From positions 558,001 to 622,000 of the forward strand of contig NZ_CP076413.1 of assembly GCF_021173085.1 (NCBI RefSeq): 64,000 nt of DNA. The letters are read 5' to 3'. The translations under genes and the position numbers were made by a program. The stretch is from Ralstonia wenshanensis. GTDB taxonomy: Bacteria > Pseudomonadota > Gammaproteobacteria > Burkholderiales > Burkholderiaceae. Shown here one piece after another: positions 8,996-18,824 of this stretch. Position 1 is the stretch's first letter, and each line of letters starts with the position of its first letter. The notes under the pieces are model-generated. The model had not been told where the DNA came from and did not search any database. It saw only the letters and a list, made by a program, of their open reading frames with translations.

Positions 8996-9577
8996 CTATT
9001 CCGCTGGGCGGGTTACGAAACCATAGCGCTTTGCGACCTCGGCGCTCGCAATTGGCTCAATGTCGAACGTCCGATCCCCCAGGTTCAGCGTACCCAGCGC
9101 GGCTCCGCATGCTTCTCCGTGCCATTGGGCCAACGAGGAGAACGGATCGAGATCGTGATCGTGCAGCAGGGCAATGGTCTCTTCCGCGTCGCATCCGCCG
9201 ACGCGGCCCGAGAGCAGCACGCTTCCGTGCTCGTCGACAAAACAGCCGCTCGGCGAGAAAGCAGCGCCCGTGGTTGTCGTAAATGCGGGCGGCGCGCCAT
9301 CGGCAGACAGCCGTGCAACCCACGGCGTGTAATCGAGTTCAACAAACACCCGCTGCGGCCCGTTCTGGAAGAACCAGCGCCCGGCATCGTCATGCGCGTA
9401 GTTGCGCACGATGAAGTCGATGAGCGCCGCATGGCGAATTGGCTCGCCGGACAGTTTGTTGGCCTGCGCGTATTCGTTGCGCATGCGCCATTGGCCGCGC
9501 CGATCCAGCGCCAGCCAGCCGAAGCAATTCGGCACGTTCGGCCACTTGGCCATGGCCTGGCGGACGATGTCATCCAA
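8996..9577 (-). CDS. Conserved protein of unknown function, linked to YheT-type hydrolase
   Basis: About 193 aa, soluble, with no signal peptide. It begins MDDIVRQAMAKWPNVPNCFGWLAL, a pattern I associate with a DUF family found beside yheT-like genes in Burkholderiales; I am not sure of the DUF number. I favour TTG 9577: a GGAGG lies about 6 nt upstream of it, whereas that GGAGG abuts ATG 9583, too close to serve it. Either start overlaps the end of the upstream hydrolase gene by a few bases, which suggests translational coupling. The longer frame from 9691 would run deep into the hydrolase gene. No enzymatic motif was recognised. Confidence 0.7.
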   Translation of the reverse strand: MDDIVRQAMAKWPNVPNCFGWLALDRRGQWRMRNEYAQANKLSGEPIRHAALIDFIVRNYAHDDAGRWFFQNGPQRVFVELDYTPWVARLSADGAPPAFTTTTGAAFSPSGCFVDEHGSVLLSGRVGGCDAEETIALLHDHDLDPFSSLAQWHGEACGAALGTLNLGDRTFDIEPIASAEVAKRYGFVTRPAE

Positions 9578-10646
9578 GAGCATCCTCCGCGTTGGCTTGG
9601 CGGCCCAGTACGTCATCGAAAAAGCGCAGGACGCGGGCGGGCATCCAATCCACGCGGCCAGTCTTGCCATGGTGCAGAAGGAAGCCGACATGGCCGCCGT
9701 GCAGCGGCTGGTCCAGCGTGATGTCGGGCGACACGTCGGCCGCGCCGGGCAGGTGTTGTCCGGGCAGGAACGGATCGTTGCGTGCGTTCAGCACCAGCGC
9801 CGGCACACGTACCTCGCGCAGCACGGGTTTCGACGAAGCGCGCGTCCAGTAGTCGAGCACGTCGCGAAAACCGTGCAGCGGTGCGGTGACGAGATTGTCG
9901 AATTGGCCCAGCGTGCGCGTGGCCATCATGGCGGCGCGGTCGTACAGGCCCGGGTGCTGGTCGAGCTTGGCGTTGGCCTTGTCCTTGAGCGTGCGCAGAA
10001 ACATCCGCGTGTAGACCATGTTGAAGCCCTTGGACAACGCTGCGCCGCCAGCCCGCATATCCAGCGGCGCAGACACCGTCGCTGCCGCACTCACGTAGCG
10101 GGCATCGGTACCGTGCTCGCCGAGGTAGCGCAGCAGCGCATTGCCGCCCAGCGAGATGCCGACGACCAGCAACTTGCGGCCCTGCGGCTGGCAAACCGTC
10201 CGATACAGGCGTTCGAGGATCCACGCAACCTCCGCGCCATCGCCGCAGTGGTACATGCGCGGCGCGAGGTTCATCTCGCCCGAGCAACCGCGGAAGTGTG
10301 GAATGACACCTTGCCAGCGGCGTGCGCGCAGCGCGTCCATCAGCAGCCGCGCGTAATGGCTGCGCGAATCGCCTTCCAGGCCATGAAACATGACGACGAG
10401 CGGCGCGTTCGCGTCGGTCTCATGCGTGGTCCAGTCGAGGTCGATGAAGTCGTGGTCGGGCGTGTCCCAGCGCTCACGCCGATACGCAATGCGCGGAAAG
10501 CGCCACAGGCGCGCGGGCACGATCGTTTGCGCATTGCCGCCGATCAGCCACCACGGCGAGCGGAACGCGTGCGGCTCGAACGGCCCCGCAAGCAGGGCGC
10601 GCAGATTCAGTTCAAGAGGAGTGGCGTGGCGAGACGGGTGGGTCAT
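9570..10646 (-). CDS. YheT-family alpha/beta-fold hydrolase
   Basis: A 358-aa cytoplasmic alpha/beta hydrolase of the YheT (ABHD1/3-like) group. The nucleophile elbow VVGISLGGNALLRYLG carries the catalytic Ser near residue 155. FHGLEGDSRSHYARLL matches the family's conserved HG-leg segment, and DPFLP near 272 is typical for the acid residue. The true substrate is unknown for the family; esterase activity is usually assumed. It is probably co-transcribed with the overlapping unknown gene downstream. It starts at ATG 10644-10646 (complement) and lies 34 bp from the NTF2-like gene on the same strand. Confidence 0.88.
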   Translation of the reverse strand: MTHPSRHATPLELNLRALLAGPFEPHAFRSPWWLIGGNAQTIVPARLWRFPRIAYRRERWDTPDHDFIDLDWTTHETDANAPLVVMFHGLEGDSRSHYARLLMDALRARRWQGVIPHFRGCSGEMNLAPRMYHCGDGAEVAWILERLYRTVCQPQGRKLLVVGISLGGNALLRYLGEHGTDARYVSAAATVSAPLDMRAGGAALSKGFNMVYTRMFLRTLKDKANAKLDQHPGLYDRAAMMATRTLGQFDNLVTAPLHGFRDVLDYWTRASSKPVLREVRVPALVLNARNDPFLPGQHLPGAADVSPDITLDQPLHGGHVGFLLHHGKTGRVDWMPARVLRFFDDVLGRQANAEDALG

Positions 10647-10680
10647 CGAAAGAGACGGTGGCCACGCCGAGCGCGGCAGC

Positions 10681-11121
10681 TTAGTGCAGAGAGTGCGTGA
10701 CGCTGGCGATGGAAGCGGCCACGCGTTCTTCGGCGGCCTGGCTGGAATGCACGTGGGCGATGCGCCAGCCTTCGTGGTTCTGCATCAGCACGTAGGTGGT
10801 GTGCACGTACAGGTCGGCCTCGGTGGCGGTGGCCGAGAAGCGCAGCGCTTCCGTGGCTTCGAAGATGGATACGCCCAGCGACGAATGCACCTGCTGCGAG
10901 AGGCATTCGATCCAGACCGGATTCTTCTCGACCAGCGCATCGAGGCAGCCGCGCAGCTGCTCGTGGCCGTGCAGGCGCTGGCCGTCGGGCAGGATGAAGC
11001 TCACCGAATCTTCATCGAGCCACAGCTTGAGCGCGCCGTCGGCATCGCGGCGCTTGAGCGCATCGCGATAGGCTTCGAGGATGTCCTCGGCGGCTTCGAA
11101 CAGGCGGGCAAATCGTGGCAT
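10681..11121 (-). CDS. NTF2/SnoaL-like domain protein
   Basis: 146 aa. It shows a typical cone-shaped NTF2-like pattern: an N-terminal helix (ILEAYRDALKRRDADGALKLW), then DEDSVSFILPDGQRLHG, and a C-terminal sheet ending NHEGWRIAHVHSS. Proteins of this type (SnoaL/DUF4440) can be small ketosteroid isomerase-like enzymes or ligand-binding proteins; no specific activity can be assigned. It lies in a minus-strand run with waaF upstream (25 bp) and yheT downstream, and may share their transcript. Confidence 0.75.
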   Translation of the reverse strand: MPRFARLFEAAEDILEAYRDALKRRDADGALKLWLDEDSVSFILPDGQRLHGHEQLRGCLDALVEKNPVWIECLSQQVHSSLGVSIFEATEALRFSATATEADLYVHTTYVLMQNHEGWRIAHVHSSQAAEERVAASIASVTHSLH

Positions 11122-11146
11122 GGCGGTGAACGTTAAGGAGAGCGTG

Positions 11147-12172
11147 TTACTGCGGCTGAAGCAGCCGGCGCAATTCGTGAAACACCATCTCGGGGCCGAT
11201 ATCGCGCAGGCAGCGCAAGTGGCCCAGCGGGCATTCGCGCGCGAAGCACGGGCTGCACTCCAGATGGAGCCACATGATACTCGCAGCGGGCGACAGCGGC
11301 GGCGTGTGGCGGGGGTCGCTGGAGCCGAACACGGCCACCTGCGGGCGTCCCAGGGCAGCCGTCACGTGCATCAGGCCGGAGTCGTTGCAGATGGCGGCTT
11401 CGGCGCGGGCGAGCAGCTCGATGGCCTCGTCCAGCGAGGTCTCGCCGCACAGGTTGCGCACGAACGACGCACGCTGGACGATGGCATTGGCCATGTCGCG
11501 GTCCTTGCCCGAACCGAGCGCGACGATCTGCGCATAGGGGAACGAGCGGCGCAGCATCTGGGCCAGCTCTGCGAAGTGCTCGGCAGGCCAGCGCTTGGCG
11601 GGGCCGTATTCTGCGCCGGGGCAGAAGGCGATCAGCCGCGCGTTGCCCGGAATGCCGAACTTGGCCGAGGTGGCGGCCACGCGCTGCACATCAATGTCGA
11701 GCTTTGGGTCGGGCAGGGTGTCGGGCAGCTTGGCATGCGGCTTGAAAGCCAGCGCCGCGTAGTGCTGCACCATCGGCGGACGCGCGTTCTTGGGCGGATT
11801 CGGGTAGCGCACGTTCAGCACGCCCAGGCGCGACTCGCCCTTGTAGCCGATGCGCAGCGGAATGCCGGCCAGCCACGGGATCAGCGCGCTCTTGAACGAG
11901 TTCGGCAGCACGTACGCTGCGTCAAAGGTTTCGCCCTTGAGCTGCTGGGCGAACATCGTGCGGCTACCGAGCTGCAGCTTGCCATGGGCGAGCTCGGTGG
12001 GCAGCACGCGCGCGATCTCCGGCATGCGCGCGAGCACGGGAGCCACCCATTTCGGGGCAATCGCGTGGATCTGCGCGCGCGGGTGCCGCGCCTTGAGTTG
12101 CGCGAACAGCGGCTGCGCCATCAGCGCATCACCGATCCAGTTGGGGGCGACGACGAGAATCTTGCGCATCAT
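11147..12172 (-). CDS. waaF: Lipopolysaccharide heptosyltransferase II
   Basis: A 341-aa GT-B fold glycosyltransferase family 9 enzyme that adds the second L-glycero-D-manno-heptose to the LPS inner core, at the cytoplasmic face of the inner membrane. The N-terminus ILVVAPNWIGDALMAQPLF is the classic heptosyltransferase signature. The C-terminal ADP-heptose site includes CPGAEYGPAKRWP and NDSGLMHVTAALGRPQVAVFG. The two methionines at the start (MMRK) are equally possible. A small zinc-finger gene lies 49 bp upstream. Confidence 0.95.
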   Translation of the reverse strand: MMRKILVVAPNWIGDALMAQPLFAQLKARHPRAQIHAIAPKWVAPVLARMPEIARVLPTELAHGKLQLGSRTMFAQQLKGETFDAAYVLPNSFKSALIPWLAGIPLRIGYKGESRLGVLNVRYPNPPKNARPPMVQHYAALAFKPHAKLPDTLPDPKLDIDVQRVAATSAKFGIPGNARLIAFCPGAEYGPAKRWPAEHFAELAQMLRRSFPYAQIVALGSGKDRDMANAIVQRASFVRNLCGETSLDEAIELLARAEAAICNDSGLMHVTAALGRPQVAVFGSSDPRHTPPLSPAASIMWLHLECSPCFARECPLGHLRCLRDIGPEMVFHELRRLLQPQ

Positions 12173-12221
12173 CGAATCGCCTGGCGAGCGCGGCGACCGG
12201 TGTACAGCAGGTGAGTCGGGC

Positions 12222-12419
12222 TCAATGGTGGCCCTTCAGTTCAACGCCGGGGGCCAGCTTGTAGACGGTGCCGCAGTACGGGCACTTGGCCTCGCCGGTG
12301 TCGGCGATGTCGAGAAACACGCGCGGGTGGTAGTTCCAGGCCGGCGTCTTGGCGGTCGGGCAATGCAGCGGCAGGTCGTCTGCGCCGACTTCGATCGTGG
12401 GTGCGGTTTGCGTGGTCAT
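12222..12419 (-). CDS. Zinc-finger (zf-CHCC type) protein
   Basis: A 65-aa small protein. LHCPTAKTPAWNYHPRVFLDI and AKCPYCGTVYKL supply the Cys-His-Cys-Cys zinc ligands of the zf-CHCC family, related to a small mitochondrial complex I subunit (NDUFS6-like). In Burkholderiales it usually sits between ilvE and waaF; here the neighbour is azlC on the opposite strand. I choose ATG 12419 rather than the earlier ATG at 12461, because homologues begin near MTTQ and the upstream residues are low in complexity. Confidence 0.85.
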   Translation of the reverse strand: MTTQTAPTIEVGADDLPLHCPTAKTPAWNYHPRVFLDIADTGEAKCPYCGTVYKLAPGVELKGHH

Positions 12420-12600
12420 GGTGAGTGAGGAGTGCCGGCGCGGTCTGAGCAGGTCAGCCACACCGTGATATGGGCCGCAGGTTCAAAAACCGACAAAGGC
12501 GAAATTGTAAGGGGTGGGCGCAGGCGCGCCAACGCCGATTGTTGCAGTGCGTGGCGCCCGGCACGAATCCCGGCATAGGGCGGGGCACGGGCGCATTGTC

Positions 12601-12632
12601 GTTAAGCGGATGCTTAACATCAAAAGTATAAT
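12601..12632 (+). promoter_or_regulatory. Candidate azlC promoter with inverted-repeat operator
   Basis: A perfect inverted repeat GTTAAGC-GGAT-GCTTAAC (12601-12618) is followed 8 bp later by TATAAT (12627-12632). The repeat covers the position where a -35 box would be, and no good -35 is present. This arrangement suits activator binding. The transcript would carry a ~110-nt leader before azlC. Confidence 0.45.
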
Positions 12633-12747
12633 CGTGTGTTTCCTACGAGCCACCCATGTCGCCCCCGACGTTTCTGCGCGCCCGCGCTGCCGGCCGCCCC
12701 TGTCCGGTTGATCAAAAAGAGCCTGATTCGCCACTTATGGGGGCGCC

Positions 12748-13542
12748 ATGGCGCTAGTTCGCTGGGCGGCTGCGTTGCAGCGCCGCTGGGAGGCCATCGA
12801 TCCGGCCGAACGTGCGGGCTTCTTTGCCGGCGTGCGTGCCTACATGCCGTCGATGCCGCCGGTGCTGGCCTGGGGGCTGGTAACGGGCGTGGCGATGAGC
12901 AAGTCGGTGCTGACCATCCCGCAGGCCATCGGCATGACGATCTTCGTGTATGCGGGGTCGTCGCAGTTGGCAGTGCTACCGCTGCTGGCGGCGGGGTTGC
13001 CGATCTGGACGGCACTGCTGACGGCGTTCATCGTGAACGTGCGCTTCATTATCTTCAGTGCCGGGCTGATGCAGCATTTCGGGCATCTGCCGTTCATGCG
13101 GCGTGTGGTTCTGGGTGTGTTCAACGGCGATCTGCCGTTCGTGCTGTTCACCCAGCAGTACCCCTCGGCCGCGCCGCAGGCGGGCAAGGAGGGCTATTAC
13201 TGGGGCATGGTCCTGCTGAGCTTCGTGGGCTGGCAGGTGTCGTCCATCCTTGGCATCGTCGCGGCGAGCCTGTTTCCTGACGCGTGGGGCTTGGCGCTGG
13301 CCGGGACGCTCGCGCTGATTCCTGTCATGGTGTCAACCATTCGTAGCCGTGCCACCCTCATGGCGGTGGCCGTGGCGGCGGTGCTGGCGCTGGTTGCCTT
13401 CAAGTTGCCGTATCGATTGAGCCTCGTGATTGCCGTGACCGGTGCCATGGCCGCCGGCCTTGCCGCCGACGAGGCTGCAGCGCGCCTGCAGTGGCAGCGC
13501 CGACGGGCCGCACAGGCGGCAACTGACGAGGGCGAAGCATGA
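12748..13542 (+). CDS. azlC: AzlC-family branched-chain amino-acid exporter, large subunit
   Basis: A 264-aa inner-membrane protein. AzlC and AzlD together form a LIV-E type exporter for branched-chain amino acids. Conserved features include the early PVLAWGLVTGVAMSKS segment, FVYAGSSQLAVLPLL and FIVNVRFIIFSAGLMQHF, with about six to eight membrane spans. ATG 12748 follows GGGGGCGCC, a weak ribosome site. Its last four bases overlap the azlD start (ATGA), so the pair is translationally coupled. Substrate is inferred from the family. Confidence 0.9.
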   Translation: MALVRWAAALQRRWEAIDPAERAGFFAGVRAYMPSMPPVLAWGLVTGVAMSKSVLTIPQAIGMTIFVYAGSSQLAVLPLLAAGLPIWTALLTAFIVNVRFIIFSAGLMQHFGHLPFMRRVVLGVFNGDLPFVLFTQQYPSAAPQAGKEGYYWGMVLLSFVGWQVSSILGIVAASLFPDAWGLALAGTLALIPVMVSTIRSRATLMAVAVAAVLALVAFKLPYRLSLVIAVTGAMAAGLAADEAAARLQWQRRRAAQAATDEGEA

Positions 13543-13862
13543 GCGCACTCGAAATCTGGCTGGTGATTGCCGGGATGACCGTGGTGACGATCGTCACACG
13601 TTCGCTGTTCCTGATCGTGGGCAACCGCATGACCCTGCCCGTGCGCATCCAGCACGCGCTGCGCTTTGCGCCGGCCGCGGCGCTCGTCGCCATCGTCCTG
13701 CCCGACCTGCTCTTGAATCACGGGCACTTTGACGCGAGCTGGACCAACCCGCGCCTGATGGCCGGCGTTGCCGCCACCGCGTTCTATGTGGCCACGCGGC
13801 GCATGCTCGGCATGATCTTCGTCGGCATGGGCGTCTTTACCGTGCTGCGTCTCTGGGGATGA
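13539..13862 (+). CDS. azlD: AzlD-family branched-chain amino-acid exporter, small subunit
   Basis: A 107-aa membrane protein with about four hydrophobic segments and the family pattern VVTIVTRSLFLIVG...LPVRIQHALRFAPAAAL. It is the small partner of AzlC. It overlaps azlC at its 5' end and rarD at its 3' end by ATGA junctions, giving a tightly packed three-gene transporter operon. Confidence 0.9.
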   Translation: MSALEIWLVIAGMTVVTIVTRSLFLIVGNRMTLPVRIQHALRFAPAAALVAIVLPDLLLNHGHFDASWTNPRLMAGVAATAFYVATRRMLGMIFVGMGVFTVLRLWG

Positions 13863-14761
13863 ACATGTCGGGCTCCAATCGCAACGGCGCAATCTTCGCG
13901 TTTCTGGCCTACACCATGTGGGGCCTGTTTCCGCTGTACTTCAAGCTGCTCAAGGCGGTGTCGCCGGTGGAGATTCTCTCGCACCGGGTGATCTGGTCAT
14001 TGGCGGTGATGGTGATGATCCTGCTCGTGAAGCGGCACTGGGCATGGCTGTGGGCGCTGCGCACGCAACCGCGTGTCGTGGGGCGCTATGCGGCCAGCAC
14101 GAGCCTGTTGGCCGCCAACTGGCTGACCTACATCTGGGCTGTCAACCACGACCACGTGATCGATGCCAGCCTGGGCTACTTCATCAACCCGCTGGTGGTG
14201 GTGATGCTGGCGCTGCTGGTGCTCGGCGAGCGGCTGCGGCCCGTGCAGTGGGTGTCGGTAGCCCTGGCGGCGGCAGGCGTGGCGTGGCTGACCTGGCAGG
14301 CCGGCACGCTGCCGTGGATTGCTCTGGCGCTGGCGTTTTCGTTTGGGTTCTACGGCTTGCTGCGCAAGACTTCGCCGCTGGGTGCGCTAGAGGGGCTGAC
14401 GCTCGAGACGCTGCTGCTGTTTCCGCTGGCGCTGGCCTACCTCGGCTGGCTGGCTTCGCAGCATCAGAATGCCTTCCTGGCCGCATCGCCGGGCACGCAG
14501 TTGCTGCTGGCGCTGGCCGGCCCGCTGACGGCACTGCCTCTGCTGCTGTTTGGCGCCGGCGCGCGGCGTATTCCGCTGTCGCTGTTGGGTTTGCTGCAAT
14601 ACGTGAGCCCGACGCTGCAGCTGCTGCTGGGCGTTTGGCTCTACAACGAGCCGTTTGCGGGCCCCAAGGTGGCCGGCTATGTGCTGATCTGGGCAGGTCT
14701 TGCTGTGTATTCAGCCGAAGGCTGGATGCGGCTGCGCCGTCGCACGCCGCTGCCGGCGTAG
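13859..14761 (+). CDS. rarD: RarD protein, EamA-family permease
   Basis: A 300-aa transporter of the drug/metabolite superfamily with ten predicted spans in two EamA halves. The RarD signature [20 protein letters not shown] and the later [25 protein letters not shown] are clear. The substrate is unknown (chloramphenicol sensitivity was the historical link). The ATG overlaps the azlD stop; a second in-frame ATG is two codons later. The operon partner suggests amino-acid-related export. Confidence 0.92.
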   Translation: MNMSGSNRNGAIFAFLAYTMWGLFPLYFKLLKAVSPVEILSHRVIWSLAVMVMILLVKRHWAWLWALRTQPRVVGRYAASTSLLAANWLTYIWAVNHDHVIDASLGYFINPLVVVMLALLVLGERLRPVQWVSVALAAAGVAWLTWQAGTLPWIALALAFSFGFYGLLRKTSPLGALEGLTLETLLLFPLALAYLGWLASQHQNAFLAASPGTQLLLALAGPLTALPLLLFGAGARRIPLSLLGLLQYVSPTLQLLLGVWLYNEPFAGPKVAGYVLIWAGLAVYSAEGWMRLRRRTPLPA

Positions 14762-14879
14762 CCCCACCAATCGGCCTCGGCAAGACGGTCGAGCCCGGCA
14801 GGTTCGGCCGAGAAACGCACGTTTTGACCAGTCGCATCGGGTAAAATCGTTGTTTTCCGCGATTTCTTCCGAAGCTGCC

Positions 14880-16091
14880 ATGCCTCACGTCCTGCGTCTG
14901 TCCGATCTCATCTCCGAAGGAAAGCTTGCCGGTAAGCGCGTGTTCATCCGCGCCGACCTCAACGTGCCGCAAGACGATGCCGGCAACATCACCGAAGACA
15001 CGCGCATCCGCGCTTCCGTGCCGGCCATCAAAGCCGCGTTGGACGCCGGTGCCGCTGTCATGGTCACCTCGCACCTGGGCCGTCCGACCGAGGGCGAATT
15101 CAAGCCCGAAGATTCGCTGGCACCGGTTGCCAAGCGCCTGTCCGAGCTGCTGGGCCGTGACGTGAAACTCGTCCAGAACTGGGTGGATGGCGTGGATGTC
15201 GCGCCCGGCGAGGTCGTGCTCCTGGAAAACTGCCGCGTGAACAAGGGCGAGAAGAAGAACAGCGACGAACTGGCCCAAAAGATGGCCAAGCTGTGCGACG
15301 TCTACGTCAACGACGCCTTCGGCACTGCCCACCGCGCGGAAGCCACCACCCACGGTATCGCCAAGTTCGCGCCCGTCGCCTGCGCCGGTCCGCTGCTGGC
15401 TGCCGAACTGGATGCGCTGGGCAAGGCGCTGGGCCAGCCGGCCCGCCCGCTGGTGGCCATCGTGGCCGGGTCGAAGGTGTCGACCAAGCTGACCATCCTG
15501 AAGTCGCTGGCCGACAAGGTGGACAACCTGATCGTCGGCGGCGGCATTGCCAACACGTTCATGCTGGCTGCCGGCCTGAAGATCGGCAAATCGCTGGCGG
15601 AAGCAGACTTGGTGGGCGATGCAAAGGCCATCATTGAGATGCTGGCGGCACGTGGCGCGTCTGTGCCCATCCCGGTCGACGTGGTGTGCGCCAAGGAATT
15701 CAGCGCCACCGCGGCCGCCACCGTCAAGGATGTGGCGGATGTGGCGGACGACGACATGATCCTCGACATCGGCCCGAAGACGGCCGCACAACTGGCCGAA
15801 CAACTGAAGACCGCCGGCACCATCGTGTGGAACGGCCCGGTCGGCGTGTTTGAATTCGACCAGTTCGGTAACGGCACCAAGGTGCTGGCCGAGGCGATTG
15901 CTGCCTCGTCGGGTTTCTCGATTGCGGGCGGCGGCGACACGCTGGCTGCCATCGCCAAGTACAACATCGCCGACAAGGTGGGCTACATCTCCACCGGCGG
16001 CGGTGCATTCCTCGAATTCCTGGAAGGCAAGACGCTGCCGGCCGTCGAAATCCTGGAACAACGCGCGCAGAACCAGGCCGCTGTCGCCTGA
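14880..16091 (+). CDS. pgk: Phosphoglycerate kinase
   Basis: Glycolytic enzyme that makes ATP from 1,3-bisphosphoglycerate; cytoplasmic. It is 403 aa, normal for the family. The N-domain signature [13 protein letters not shown] is at residues 19-31. [14 protein letters not shown], the hinge and the C-domain [12 protein letters not shown] and [13 protein letters not shown] are all present. The start is ATG 14880; the frame is open further back but that part overlaps the end of rarD. pyk follows after 48 bp and fba after that, a glycolysis/gluconeogenesis cluster. A TAAAAT -10-like element lies at 14842 with no clear -35. Confidence 0.98.
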   Translation: MPHVLRLSDLISEGKLAGKRVFIRADLNVPQDDAGNITEDTRIRASVPAIKAALDAGAAVMVTSHLGRPTEGEFKPEDSLAPVAKRLSELLGRDVKLVQNWVDGVDVAPGEVVLLENCRVNKGEKKNSDELAQKMAKLCDVYVNDAFGTAHRAEATTHGIAKFAPVACAGPLLAAELDALGKALGQPARPLVAIVAGSKVSTKLTILKSLADKVDNLIVGGGIANTFMLAAGLKIGKSLAEADLVGDAKAIIEMLAARGASVPIPVDVVCAKEFSATAAATVKDVADVADDDMILDIGPKTAAQLAEQLKTAGTIVWNGPVGVFEFDQFGNGTKVLAEAIAASSGFSIAGGGDTLAAIAKYNIADKVGYISTGGGAFLEFLEGKTLPAVEILEQRAQNQAAVA

Positions 16092-16139
16092 CGCAAGCGC
16101 CGCCATCATCCTCACCACAACAACGAGACACCGCCGCCC

Positions 16140-17579
16140 ATGACCCGCGCTACCAAGATCGTCGCAACGCTCGGCCCTGCGTCCAGCACGCAGGAAGTCC
16201 TGACCCGCATGATCGCCGCGGGGGTGGATGTGGTGCGGCTGAACTTCTCGCACGGCGCGGCGCAAGATCACATCGATCGGGCGCAACTCGTGCGTGAAGT
16301 GGCGCGCTCGGTGGGCCGCGAGGTGGCCATCATGGCCGACCTGCAAGGTCCAAAGATCCGCGTCGGCAAGTTCGAGAATGGCAAGATCACGCTCGAACCG
16401 GGCGATCGCTTCACGCTTGATGCCCGCTGCGAGCTGGGCAACCAGGAGCGCGTCGGCCTCGACTACAAGGAACTGCCGCGCGACGTGGGCCCGGGCGATC
16501 TGCTGCTGCTCAACGACGGCCTGATCGTTCTGCAAGTCGAGCGCGTGGTGGGTGAAGAGATCGAGACCATCGTCAAGATCGGCGGCGATCTGTCCAACAA
16601 CAAGGGCATCAACCGCCAGGGCGGCGGGCTGTCGGCGCCGGCGCTGACCGCCAAGGACATGGACGACATCAAGACCGCGATGGCGCTCGGCGCGGATTAC
16701 GTTGCGGTCAGCTTCCCAAAGAACGCGACCGACATGGAAATGGCGCGTCAACTGGCCGCCGTGGCCGGCGCGCCGCATAACCACAAGACCCGCATGATCG
16801 CCAAGATCGAGCGCGCCGAGGCCATCCGCCCGGGCGTGCTCGAAGAGATCCTGGCTGCGTCCGACGGGATCATGGTCGCGCGTGGCGACTTGGCGGTGGA
16901 AGTCGGCAACGCTGCCGTGCCGGCGCTGCAGAAGCGCATGATCAAGCTGGCCCGCGAAAACAACAAGCTGGCCATCACCGCCACACAGATGATGGAATCG
17001 ATGATCGTCAACCCGGTGCCGACGCGCGCCGAGGTGTCGGACGTCGCCAACGCCGTGCTGGATGGCACCGATGCGGTGATGTTGTCGGCGGAAACCGCTG
17101 CTGGCCGCTACCCGGTCGAGACCATCGAGGCCATGGCTGCCATTTGCGTGGAAGCCGAGAAGTCGCAATCCGTGCATCTGGACGCCGACTTCCTCGACCA
17201 GACCTTCAGCCGCATCGACCAGTCGATCGCCATGGGGGCGCTGTTCACGGCGCACCACTTGCAGGTCAAGGCGATTGCCGCGCTAACCGATTCCGGCGCC
17301 ACGGCGCTCTGGATGAGCCGACACGGCATCAACATTCCCATTTATGCGATGACGCCCAACGTGGCCTCGCAGCGCAAGATGGCCCTGTACCGCAACGTGC
17401 AATCGCTGCCGCTGGCCAACAGCGCCGACCGCGACGAAGCGCTGCATCAGGCCGAAGAACTGCTGGTCGCGCGCGGTGTCGTGCAGCGCGGCGACTTCAT
17501 CGTCCTGACCGTCGGCGAGCCGATGGGCCAGGCCGGCGGCACCAACACGCTCAAGATTGTTCGCGTCGGCATGCACTGA
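16140..17579 (+). CDS. pyk: Pyruvate kinase
   Basis: Converts phosphoenolpyruvate and ADP to pyruvate and ATP. It is 479 aa. Family blocks seen are TKIVATLGPASS at the N-terminus, LNFSHGAAQDH, the catalytic lysine region MIAKIERAEAI, and IMVARGDLAVEVG. The C-terminal allosteric domain ends GGTNTLKIVRVG. ATG 16140 begins 48 bp after pgk. It is probably co-transcribed with pgk. Confidence 0.98.
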   Translation: MTRATKIVATLGPASSTQEVLTRMIAAGVDVVRLNFSHGAAQDHIDRAQLVREVARSVGREVAIMADLQGPKIRVGKFENGKITLEPGDRFTLDARCELGNQERVGLDYKELPRDVGPGDLLLLNDGLIVLQVERVVGEEIETIVKIGGDLSNNKGINRQGGGLSAPALTAKDMDDIKTAMALGADYVAVSFPKNATDMEMARQLAAVAGAPHNHKTRMIAKIERAEAIRPGVLEEILAASDGIMVARGDLAVEVGNAAVPALQKRMIKLARENNKLAITATQMMESMIVNPVPTRAEVSDVANAVLDGTDAVMLSAETAAGRYPVETIEAMAAICVEAEKSQSVHLDADFLDQTFSRIDQSIAMGALFTAHHLQVKAIAALTDSGATALWMSRHGINIPIYAMTPNVASQRKMALYRNVQSLPLANSADRDEALHQAEELLVARGVVQRGDFIVLTVGEPMGQAGGTNTLKIVRVGMH

Positions 17580-17669
17580 CGCCCACGACGGAACGCCGTT
17601 TGCTACGTCGTTTAGATCGACCGGACGCGTTCCTGAGACCGAATACAGATCGATCCATAGGAGAAAACC

Positions 17670-18734
17670 ATGCCACTCGTCTCGATGCGCCAACTGCTGG
17701 ACCACGCCGCTGAAAACGGCTACGGCCTGCCGGCATTCAACGTGAACAACCTGGAGCAAGTCCAGGCTGTGATGGAAGCTGCCAAGGAAGCCGGCGCACC
17801 GGTCATCCTGCAGGCCAGCGCAGGCGCCCGCAAGTACGCCGGCGAATCGTTCATCAAGCACCTGATCCAGGCCGCTGTCGAGGCTTATCCGGAGATCCCG
17901 CTGGTCATGCACCAGGATCACGGCCAAAGCCCGGCCATCTGCCAGGGCGCCATCGACCTGGGCTTCGGCTCGGTCATGATGGATGGCTCGCTGCGCGAAG
18001 ACGGCAAGACCCCGGCCGATTTCGACTACAACGTCGACGTCACCCGCCGCGTGGTCGAGATGGCCCACAAGGTTGGTGTGACCGTGGAAGGCGAACTCGG
18101 CTGCCTGGGCTCGCTTGAGACCGGAATGGCCGGTGAGGAAGATGGCCACGGCGCGGAAGGCAAGCTCGACCACTCGTCCCTGCTGACCGATCCGGAAGAG
18201 GCTGCCCAGTTCGTCAAGGCGACCCAACTGGACGCGCTGGCGATCGCCATCGGCACCAGCCACGGCGCCTACAAGTTCACGCGCAAGCCCACCGGCGACA
18301 TCCTCGCCATCAGCCGCGTGAAGGAAATCCACGCGCGCATCCCGAACACCCACCTGGTGATGCACGGCTCGTCGAGCGTGCCGCAAGAACTGCTGGCCAT
18401 CATCAACCAGTACGGCGGCAAGATGAAGGAAACCTACGGAGTGCCCGTCGAGGAAATCCAGGAAGCCATCAAGTACGGCGTGCGCAAGATCAACATCGAC
18501 ACCGACATCCGCCTGGCCATGACCGGCGCGGTGCGCAAGTTCCTGGCCGAAAACCCGGACAAGTTCGACGCCCGCGAATGGCTGAAGCCGGCGCGCGAAG
18601 CCGCCAAGCAAATCTGCAAGGCACGCTATATCCAGTTCGGCTGCGAAGGCCAGGCGGGCAAGATCAAGCCGATCGGCCTGTCGGTGATGGCGCAGAAGTA
18701 CCAAAGCGGCGATCTCGCCCAAGTGGTGCAATAA
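17670..18734 (+). CDS. fba: Class II fructose-bisphosphate aldolase
   Basis: A zinc-dependent (class II, CbbA/type B-like) aldolase that splits or forms fructose-1,6-bisphosphate. It is 354 aa. Zinc-site residues are in [11 protein letters not shown] near residue 81 and in [13 protein letters not shown]. The GTSHGAYKF loop and [12 protein letters not shown] are conserved. TAGGAGAAAACC precedes ATG 17670. A terminator lies 23 bp after the stop. It completes the pgk-pyk-fba cluster. Confidence 0.97.
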   Translation: MPLVSMRQLLDHAAENGYGLPAFNVNNLEQVQAVMEAAKEAGAPVILQASAGARKYAGESFIKHLIQAAVEAYPEIPLVMHQDHGQSPAICQGAIDLGFGSVMMDGSLREDGKTPADFDYNVDVTRRVVEMAHKVGVTVEGELGCLGSLETGMAGEEDGHGAEGKLDHSSLLTDPEEAAQFVKATQLDALAIAIGTSHGAYKFTRKPTGDILAISRVKEIHARIPNTHLVMHGSSSVPQELLAIINQYGGKMKETYGVPVEEIQEAIKYGVRKINIDTDIRLAMTGAVRKFLAENPDKFDAREWLKPAREAAKQICKARYIQFGCEGQAGKIKPIGLSVMAQKYQSGDLAQVVQ

Positions 18735-18756
18735 GCATTTCGCGTCACATTTAGCA

Positions 18757-18784
18757 AACGGCTGGCACTGCGCCAGCCGTTTTG
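18757..18784 (+). terminator. Intrinsic terminator after fba
   Basis: AACGGCTGGC-ACTGC-GCCAGCCGTT, perfect stem, followed by TTTTG. It ends the pgk-pyk-fba transcript before the purine genes. Confidence 0.9.
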
Positions 18785-18824
18785 CATTGCATGGGCCAGC
18801 TTATGGGTCACCCCATGGGCCACG

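Noticed and set aside
14824-14847. TTGACC and TAAAAT as a pgk promoter
   Set aside because: The spacing is only 12 bp, too short for a sigma-70 promoter; a -10-only element cannot be confirmed.
14184-17258. 1024-codon open frame on the minus strand antisense to rarD, pgk and pyk
   Set aside because: It is a shadow of strongly conserved genes in GC-rich DNA, with a His/Arg/Gln-rich composition and no family motif or ribosome site.
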